A program made the position numbers and the translations under genes. A DNA stretch of 8,229 nt from JBEEJL01 sp043744215 (lineage in GTDB: Bacteria; Pseudomonadota; Gammaproteobacteria; Burkholderiales; JBEEJL01). Shown one piece after another: positions 1-5,619 of this stretch. Location: the NCBI GenBank assembly GCA_043744215.1, contig JAYTVC010000007.1, positions 1-8,229 on the forward strand, written 5' to 3'. Under the pieces are notes generated by a model. That model saw only the letters and a program-made list of their open reading frames with translations. It searched no databases and was not told where the DNA came from. How positions within the stretch are numbered: position 1 is the first letter of the stretch; the number at the start of each line of letters is the position of its first letter.

Positions 1-144
1 CCCACACCGACGCCCACACCGACGCCCACACCGACGCCCACACCGACGCCCACACCGACGCCCACACCGACGCCCACACCGACGCCAACACCGACGCCAA
101 CACCGACGCCGACGCCAACGCCGACGCCAACGCCGACGCCAACG
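1..144 (+). repeat. Pro-Thr-coding tandem repeat (12-bp/6-bp units)
   Basis: There are seven perfect copies of CCCACACCGACG (1-84), two of CCAACACCGACG (85-108) and three of CCGACGCCAACG (109-144), all coding (Pro-Thr)n within gene 1. At least 24 Pro-Thr pairs are present and the repeat continues off the left edge. Units are multiples of 6 bp, so slippage would change linker length without shifting frame. It encodes an extended stalk between whatever lies N-terminal and the enzyme-like domain. Confidence 0.95.
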
Positions 145-1806
145 CCCGCACGCAATGTCACTCAAATAGAAAATGCCAAAACAGCGGCCCAGGGTGTTAC
201 CGACCAATGGGCGAGATCATTATTTGCAAACAATCATGAGGTTGAGGGATATGCCTCGGCCACCAGTATTAACCGCGGTGAGTCGATTAATTTCCATGTG
301 AATTCGAGCGAAGCAAACTATAAGCTTGAAGTGTTTCGCATGGGCTGGTATGGCGGCCCGGGCGCACGGAGGATGCAAGCGCCGGTGACGTTGAATGGCG
401 TTCAGCAGCCCGCATGCGCCAACGTCGAAACTGTCGCAGTAAAACAGCCCGTAGATCCAGGTGCAAATATAAATACCACCTTGCTCGAATGCGACTGGAG
501 CGTGTCGTACACATTGAATGTGCCTGATACGCAGACTGATCCAGCCGCTACGGACTATTGGGCCAGCGGAACCTATTTAGTGAAGCTCACGGGCTCCGCG
601 AGTACAAGACAAAGCTACATCATTTTTACCCTGCGTGATGACAGCCGCAATGCAGACATCCTGTTCGAAAATGCGGTGACAACTTATCAGGCCTACAACG
701 ACTGGGGCGGCAAATCGCTCTATTCGTATAACAGCGGGGGATTACCGGCTTATAAAGTGTCGTTCAACCGGCCCTATGGCGGTGGCGGCGAAGGGCAGTT
801 CTTCCTCTTTGAGCTCAAGACACTGCGCTTTTTAGAGCGCGAAGGTTATGACGTCAGCTACACCACCAATATCGACAGCCACGTTAGTGGTGCGCAACAA
901 CTGGTGCCGGCAAAACATAAGCTGTTCATGAGCGCCGGCCACGACGAATATTGGACCAAGCAAATGCGCGACAATATCGAAGGCGCGCGTGATCAAGGCG
1001 TTAATCTTGTTTTCCTTGCGGCCAATACGGGTTATTGGCAAATTCGGCTAGAGCCTTCTACCGCTGGCAGTCAGCCGAATCGTACTGTCGTCGGATATAA
1101 GAACGCCAACTGGGACCCGTTGCCGAACAATACGCCCGTAGCGGAGACAACCACCCTGTTTCGCGCGCCGGTAATCAACCGCCCTGAAGCGGCGTTGTTC
1201 GGTGCGATGTACGATTACAGTCCTGTGAACGCCGACATTGTGATCAACAATTGCCCAGCCTGGATGTGTAGCGGCACAACGTTAGTCGCGGGCGACAAAT
1301 TAATAGGGCTGCTGGGTTACGAAGTAGATATTCTCCATGCGTCAACGCCGCCTGGCACAGTCGAAGTTGCGCGTTCGCCTTACGATGTTGGCTCAGGACC
1401 CAACCTAACCACGCGTTATTCCAGCATGACTTACTACACCCACAGCAGCGGTGCGCAGGTTTTCTCCACAGGTTCGATGAACTGGAATTACGGTCTTGAT
1501 AGCAGAGGCGATAAACCGTTATTGGTGAACCCCGATGCACAGAAAATTACGAGCAATGTGCTGAACCGCTTTGCTTCACCACCGCCCGTGTTAATGGCCG
1601 GCGCTCTTGCCATCAGGACAACGGGTGGGGTGATGGACAAAACGGCTGCGCCTATCGCAGCAGGCGGTGGATGCGCATTCGGGCCAACAAAAAGTAATTT
1701 GGGTGATGCCAGTATCTTATTGATTTTATTGACTAATTTGTTATGGCGCTTGCGCCGTTGGCAGCGCCCGGACAGGCAGCGTGATGGTAATTCTTGCAGG
1801 CAATAA
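1..1806 (+). CDS. N,N-dimethylformamidase beta-subunit-like surface protein, copy 1 (5' end missing)
   Basis: The reading frame is open from base 1, so this is the 3' part of a longer gene; the GTG at 298 is an internal codon, because upstream residues match the other copies (for example ENAKTAAQGV and EGYASATSINRGESINFHV). In window codon numbering there is a Pro-Thr linker (1-48), a beta-rich N-domain with RMGWYGG (113-119), NDWGGKSLY around 235, REGYDVSY around 283, GHDEYW (His314, Glu316), a CPAWMC cysteine pair (418/423) and a late conserved His481. These blocks are typical of the N,N-dimethylformamidase beta-subunit C-terminal family, whose characterised member is an iron amidohydrolase. 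The C-terminus has GGGC (Cys558), a short hydrophobic stretch and an Arg cluster, resembling JDVT- or MYXO-type CTERM sorting signals, but with an unusually long basic tail of about 20 residues. Extracytoplasmic location is inferred. The N-terminus (signal peptide, perhaps a Calx-beta domain as in the gene at the right edge) lies outside the window. Substrate unknown. Confidence 0.88.
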   Translation, partial: PTPTPTPTPTPTPTPTPTPTPTPTPTPTPTPTPTPTPTPTPTPTPTPTPARNVTQIENAKTAAQGVTDQWARSLFANNHEVEGYASATSINRGESINFHVNSSEANYKLEVFRMGWYGGPGARRMQAPVTLNGVQQPACANVETVAVKQPVDPGANINTTLLECDWSVSYTLNVPDTQTDPAATDYWASGTYLVKLTGSASTRQSYIIFTLRDDSRNADILFENAVTTYQAYNDWGGKSLYSYNSGGLPAYKVSFNRPYGGGGEGQFFLFELKTLRFLEREGYDVSYTTNIDSHVSGAQQLVPAKHKLFMSAGHDEYWTKQMRDNIEGARDQGVNLVFLAANTGYWQIRLEPSTAGSQPNRTVVGYKNANWDPLPNNTPVAETTTLFRAPVINRPEAALFGAMYDYSPVNADIVINNCPAWMCSGTTLVAGDKLIGLLGYEVDILHASTPPGTVEVARSPYDVGSGPNLTTRYSSMTYYTHSSGAQVFSTGSMNWNYGLDSRGDKPLLVNPDAQKITSNVLNRFASPPPVLMAGALAIRTTGGVMDKTAAPIAAGGGCAFGPTKSNLGDASILLILLTNLLWRLRRWQRPDRQRDGNSCRQ

Positions 1807-1918
1807 CACAAACAGTCCTGCATGATTTTACGGTTACTCACAGGCAAGTATGAACCGCACCTCATTCATCGGCACGCTTTGCAGCACCTTAACAGCCTTT
1901 AAAAACGATTTTTGTAAT

Positions 1919-1923
1919 GGGGA
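1919..1923 (+). promoter_or_regulatory. Ribosome-binding site deciding the start of gene 2
   Basis: GGGGA lies 5 bases before the ATG at 1929. The alternative in-frame ATG at 1917 has only A/T-rich sequence upstream and overlaps this site. I therefore start gene 2 at 1929, which also leaves a normal lipoprotein signal peptide with a basic n-region. Confidence 0.55.
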
Positions 1924-1928
1924 AAATA

Positions 1929-3596
1929 ATGATTAAGCTGGATCGAAATACCAAAAAAATGCTGTCTATATTTTTATTGGTGTCAATGGCGGGATGTGCC
2001 TCCTCTGGCACGGATACGACACCGACACCGACGCCGGTGCCAACACCTACCCCCACGCCGACACCGACACCGACGCCTGCGCCGCCTACACCGGCTCGCC
2101 AGGTTATTCAGTTGGAAAACGCCAAGACGGTTGCGCAGGGCGTGTCCGATAAATGGAAAATTACCGACTATGCAGCCAAGCATGAAATTGAAGGCTATGC
2201 ATCAGCCACCAGTATCAATCGCGGCGAATCGATCAAGTTTCATATCAATACGATCGACCCGACTTACACGCTGTCAGTGTTTCGCATGGGTTGGTATGGC
2301 GGGGCGGGGGGGCGGCAAATGCTCGGCACCGTGACTTTGAATGGCGTGCAACAACCGGCTTGCCCGGTTATCGATGCAGTCACATCGTTGGTTGAATGCA
2401 ACTGGGGCGTTTCGCACACCCTGACAACTAGCGCCGATTCGGCTGATCCGACCGCCTGGGCCAGCGGCGTTTATCTGGCCAAGCTGACCGGTTCAAGCGG
2501 AAAACAAAGTTACTTGGTGTTTGTTGTGCGCGATGACAGCAGCAAGAGCCAGATATTGACTTTGATCGGTTTCAATACCTATGCCGCCTATAACGGCTGG
2601 GGCGGCAAATCGCTCTATGACTTTAACAGCGGGGGAGTGCATGCGAATAAGGTTTCCCTCAACCGGCCCTTTGAAAGTAGTTTCGCCAGCCAGGGTGCAG
2701 GTGGGCTCATGGGCTTCGATATCAAAATGCTGCGTTTTCTCGAGCGGGAAGGCTACGATGTGAGCTATGCAACCGACCTTGATTTGCATACATCGGGCAA
2801 CCAGTTACCGGGAAAACATAAATTGTTGCTAATTGGCGGACATAACGAATACTGGAGTTCGCAGATGCGCAGCAATGCCGAGTCTGCCAGGAACGGGGGT
2901 GTCAACCTGTCATTCTTTGCAGCGAACAACGCATACTGGCAGATTCGTTATGAGCCAGCCGCTTTGGACGCCAGCCAGGCCAACCGCACGATAGTGTCGT
3001 ATAAGAACAGCGCGGCCGATCCCATGACAAAAATCAACCCGATGGAGACGACCATCAAATTCCGCGACGCGCAGCCCGGGCGTCCCGCGCTTCCCGAGGC
3101 ATCGCTAGTGGGTGGCATGTATCAATACAACCCTGTCGATGATGATCTGGTTTTAGATAACTGCCCCGCATGGATGTGCGCGGGCACATCGCAACAGCCG
3201 GGAAAACCCCTTGTCTTGCCGAATTTGCTGGGCTATGAGGTAGACCAGATGGACGCAAATTCTTCACCGGCCGGTACCGTCGCCGTAGGCACATCACCCT
3301 ATTGCGTGGTGCCTGATGCAATCCGATACAGTCCAAGCGGTTTGATACGGGCGAATGCTTGCCCTGTCGCCACTGCGGGATATCGTTTGGCCAATTCCCA
3401 TGCGACTATTTATCAGGCAGCCAGCGGCGCACAGGTGTTTTCTTCAGGCAGTTTATACTGGAGTTATGGTCTCGATGGCTATGGTGCCTTTGCGGCGCCG
3501 TATGCGAGCAGAGTCAGCGCGGACGCGCAGCAGGTGACGCGCAACATCCTGAACAAACTGGCATCGCCCCCTTTGCCGTTCAGTGCGAACCCGTAA
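1929..3596 (+). CDS. Lipoprotein, N,N-dimethylformamidase beta-subunit-like, copy 2 (divergent)
   Basis: This is a 555-residue protein; ATG 1929 is chosen over 1917 because of the GGGGA site. It has a lipoprotein signal peptide (basic residues 3-10, hydrophobic 12-21) and a lipobox SMAG-Cys23 followed by Ala, suggesting outer-membrane delivery. A Pro-Thr linker (about 30-55) leads into the family domain: VFRMGWYGG, NGWGGKSLY, REGYDVSY, His305 and Glu307 in a GHNEYW motif, and CPAWMC. The core matches the other three copies end to end. Differences: the Asp of GHDEYW is Asn306; the late conserved His (YYTHSSG in copies 1 and 3) is Ala497; an insertion of about 16 residues carries two extra cysteines (459, 478); and the C-terminal sorting tail is absent, the protein ending shortly after the domain. 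It follows gene 1 by 122 bases with no clear terminator, so co-transcription is possible. Activity may be altered, but the frame is intact. Substrate unknown. Confidence 0.88.
   Translation: MIKLDRNTKKMLSIFLLVSMAGCASSGTDTTPTPTPVPTPTPTPTPTPTPAPPTPARQVIQLENAKTVAQGVSDKWKITDYAAKHEIEGYASATSINRGESIKFHINTIDPTYTLSVFRMGWYGGAGGRQMLGTVTLNGVQQPACPVIDAVTSLVECNWGVSHTLTTSADSADPTAWASGVYLAKLTGSSGKQSYLVFVVRDDSSKSQILTLIGFNTYAAYNGWGGKSLYDFNSGGVHANKVSLNRPFESSFASQGAGGLMGFDIKMLRFLEREGYDVSYATDLDLHTSGNQLPGKHKLLLIGGHNEYWSSQMRSNAESARNGGVNLSFFAANNAYWQIRYEPAALDASQANRTIVSYKNSAADPMTKINPMETTIKFRDAQPGRPALPEASLVGGMYQYNPVDDDLVLDNCPAWMCAGTSQQPGKPLVLPNLLGYEVDQMDANSSPAGTVAVGTSPYCVVPDAIRYSPSGLIRANACPVATAGYRLANSHATIYQAASGAQVFSSGSLYWSYGLDGYGAFAAPYASRVSADAQQVTRNILNKLASPPLPFSANP
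2016..2093 (+). repeat. Pro-Thr-coding linker repeat in gene 2
   Basis: Imperfect ACN-CCN codon repeats encode about 26 residues of Pro-Thr-rich linker, with Val and Ala interruptions, directly after the lipobox. It is less homogeneous at DNA level than the gene 1 linker, with mixed third bases. Confidence 0.85.
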
Positions 3597-3618
3597 CGTA
3601 AGGTAGCTGAGGGCAGCA

Positions 3619-3648
3619 GGCAGGGTGCGGCAAGCGCCGTGAACTGCC
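3619..3648. repeat. Stem-loop in the gene 2-gene 3 gap
   Basis: GGCAG (3619-3623) pairs with CTGCC (3644-3648), and inside it GCGGC (3627-3631) pairs with GCCGT (3636-3640, one G-U), around an AAGC loop. A symmetric 3x3 internal loop separates the two stems. No T tract follows, so it is not a standard terminator. It may simply add structure to the 3' end of the gene 2 transcript. Confidence 0.35.
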
Positions 3649-3691
3649 CGCGTTTGAGCGCAGCACTAAAATTCAGTATGCTGTCTTTATC

Positions 3692-3730
3692 GCGCCCCTA
3701 GCTTTACAGCAGGGGCGCAGATTGTTTATT
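3692..3730 (+). terminator. Probable rho-independent terminator after gene 2
   Basis: There is a perfect 8-bp GC-rich stem, GCGCCCCT (3692-3699) with AGGGGCGC (3711-3718). It is extended inside by GCT/AGC (3701-3703 with 3708-3710) after one bulged A, closing on a TTAC loop. A T-rich but interrupted stretch follows (ATTGTTTATT, 3721-3730). Position between genes 2 and 3 suits termination of the gene 2 message. The broken T tract keeps confidence moderate. Confidence 0.55.
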
Positions 3731-3770
3731 CATTACCTGGTTTTATTCATTGCATAGGTTTTTGGAAAAA

Positions 3771-5513
3771 ATGACCGGACCACATTATTTATTAGCTAGA
3801 AAAAAACTTGCGATCATGTTGCTCGCAACGCTTGCCGGCTGCTCGTCTTCCGGATCAGATTCGCCAACGCCAACACCAACGCCAACACCAACGCCGACGC
3901 CCGTCAGCAATGTCATTCAATTGGAAAATGCGAAGACTGCCGCGCAGGGTGTGACCACACAATGGCAAATGTCGAACTATGCGGCGAGCCATGAAATCGA
4001 GGGCTACGCTTCCGCCACCAGCATCAACCGCGGCGAATCGATTAACTTTCATGTCAACACGATTGACCCGACGTTTACCGTTTCGGTATATCGCATGGGC
4101 TGGTACGGCGGCGCGGGCGGGCGGCAGTTGTCGGGGCCAGTCACCCTCAACGGTGTGGCACAACCGGCCTGTCCGGTGGTCGATGCCGCGACCGCTTTGC
4201 TCGAATGCAATTGGAGCACTTCTTACACGCTCAACGTGCCGAACAATACTGCCGACCCGACCGACTGGGCCAGCGGCGTATACCTGGCGAAACTTGCCGG
4301 CTCAAGCGGCAAGCAAAGTTACATCGTGTTCAACGTGCGTGATGACAACCGTAATTCCGCCATCCTGTTCGCCAATGGCGTGACCACTTATCAGGCGTAT
4401 AACAATTGGGGTGGCAAATCGCTGTATGGTTTCAACAGCAGCGGCGGTGCGCGCGCGCAAAAAATCTCATTCAACCGGCCCTACGTCAGCAGCTTCGGCA
4501 GTGCCGGTGCCGGCGATTTGATGGGATTCGAGTTGAAAACGATCCGCTTCCTCGAGCGTGAAGGATACGACGTCACCTATATGACTGACATCGACACGCA
4601 CGCCCTTGGTGCGCAACAGCTCACGCCCGCACGGCACAAGCTGTTCATGACTGCCGGGCACGATGAATACTGGACCAAACAAATGCGCGACAACGTAGAA
4701 ACGGCGCGCAATCAGGGCGTCAATCTCGGCTTCTTCGGTGCCAACACCGGCTATTGGCAAATCCGCCTCGAAGCATCGGCCACCGATCAAATCAATGGCA
4801 GCCAGATCAACCGTACCATGGTCAGCTACAAGAGCGCCGTGCTGGATCCCTATGCCGCAATCGACCCGACGCAACTCACCGTGAAATTCCGCGACCCGGA
4901 AGTCAACCGCCCCGAAGCGGCCTTGGTGGGCAGCATGTACGACTACGACCCGGTAAACGCCGACATTGTCATCGCCGATTGCCTGACATGGTTGTGCAGC
5001 GGCACAACATTGCAAACGGGCAGCGTGCTGCCCGGACTGCTCGGTTATGAAGTCGATATATTGGCGCCCTCTTCGCCGGCCGGCACCGTAGCGATTTCGT
5101 CTTCGCCCTATGTGGTGGGAACGCAAACGCGTTTCTCGAGCGCAACCTATTACACGCATAGCAGCGGCGCGCAGGTGTTCAACACCGGTTCCATGCAATG
5201 GACTTATGGCCTCGACGCTTACGGCAGCAACCCGACCTTGGTCAACCCGGGTGCACAGCAAATCACCCGCAACGTGCTCAACCGTTTTATCGGTCTGGCC
5301 GCTGCCAGCGCGGCAAAGCAGGCAACCAGTCAACTCTCTGCCAGGTTAGACCCCGTTGCGGCAGGCGGCTGCACTTTCGCCGGCCCTCGCGGCACCGCAC
5401 CGGCGGATAGCGGTTTAATCTTGCTGCTGTTTACCACGTTGTTATGGCGATGGAAGCGCGCGCAAAAAACACTGCGCAGACTTTTTGCGTCGCTGAAATA
5501 TTTACACCGCTGA
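3771..5513 (+). CDS. Lipoprotein with C-terminal sorting tail, N,N-dimethylformamidase beta-subunit-like, copy 3
   Basis: This is a 580-residue protein. ATG 3771 is preferred over the in-frame TTG at 3750: a weak GGA lies 4 bases upstream and the resulting signal peptide is of normal length. A lipobox TLAG-Cys24 followed by Ser suggests an outer-membrane lipoprotein. A Pro-Thr linker (32-44) precedes the beta-rich N-domain with YRMGWYGG, then NNWGGKSLY, REGYDVTY, GHDEYW (His297, Glu299), an INGSQ loop also seen in copy 4, a CLTWLC cysteine pair, and His463 in YYTHSSG. The paired cysteines fit disulfides in an exported protein. The C-terminus has GGC (Cys534), a short hydrophobic run (about 548-559) and a long basic tail, resembling the copy 1 tail and CTERM-type sorting signals. 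A lipobox and a Cys-type C-terminal signal in one protein is unusual. The GHDEYW His/Glu are the best candidates for the active-site region of the family. Substrate unknown. Confidence 0.9.
   Translation: MTGPHYLLARKKLAIMLLATLAGCSSSGSDSPTPTPTPTPTPTPVSNVIQLENAKTAAQGVTTQWQMSNYAASHEIEGYASATSINRGESINFHVNTIDPTFTVSVYRMGWYGGAGGRQLSGPVTLNGVAQPACPVVDAATALLECNWSTSYTLNVPNNTADPTDWASGVYLAKLAGSSGKQSYIVFNVRDDNRNSAILFANGVTTYQAYNNWGGKSLYGFNSSGGARAQKISFNRPYVSSFGSAGAGDLMGFELKTIRFLEREGYDVTYMTDIDTHALGAQQLTPARHKLFMTAGHDEYWTKQMRDNVETARNQGVNLGFFGANTGYWQIRLEASATDQINGSQINRTMVSYKSAVLDPYAAIDPTQLTVKFRDPEVNRPEAALVGSMYDYDPVNADIVIADCLTWLCSGTTLQTGSVLPGLLGYEVDILAPSSPAGTVAISSSPYVVGTQTRFSSATYYTHSSGAQVFNTGSMQWTYGLDAYGSNPTLVNPGAQQITRNVLNRFIGLAAASAAKQATSQLSARLDPVAAGGCTFAGPRGTAPADSGLILLLFTTLLWRWKRAQKTLRRLFASLKYLHR
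3864..3902 (+). repeat. Pro-Thr-coding linker repeat in gene 3
   Basis: CCA-ACN/CCG-ACG codon repeats encode 13 residues of alternating Pro and Thr just after the lipobox region. This is a shorter form of the linkers in genes 1 and 2. Confidence 0.85.
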
Positions 5514-5582
5514 GGGTATCTTGCGATAATTACAGCCGTCGTGCAGACAGCTTTTTTACCTGCGGTTTTTAATAGCCAAAAT

Positions 5583-5612
5583 TTGATTCATGCAGTAATC
5601 ATGTAACATATT
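5583..5612 (+). promoter_or_regulatory. Possible sigma-70 promoter for gene 4
   Basis: TTGATT (5583-5588) and CATATT (5607-5612) are spaced by 18 bases, and each matches 4 of 6 consensus positions. Transcription would begin close to the ATG at 5620, which has no recognisable ribosome-binding site, so a near-leaderless message is conceivable. The match is weak and A/T-rich sequence gives such hits by chance. Confidence 0.22.
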
Positions 5613-5619
5613 GATTATT

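Noticed and set aside
1..144. CRISPR array
   Set aside because: The units are contiguous 12-bp repeats with no unique spacers, in frame with the protein as Pro-Thr codons.
298..300. GTG as the start of copy 1
   Set aside because: The frame is open to base 1, and residues before this codon match the same region in copies 2-4, so the true start is outside the window.
1996..2334. Arg/His-rich plus-strand frame over the gene 2 linker
   Set aside because: It is an out-of-frame reading of the Pro-Thr repeat and conserved domain; low complexity with no independent support.
4467..5333. Long minus-strand open frame (288 codons)
   Set aside because: It lies wholly opposite the conserved, well-supported copy 3 coding sequence and has no recognisable motifs. 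It is a by-product of GC-rich third codon positions.
5542..5570. Terminator after gene 3
   Set aside because: Only a 4-5-bp stem (TGCAG with CTGCG, last pair G-U) and a 13-base loop before five Ts; too weak to call, though its position would fit.
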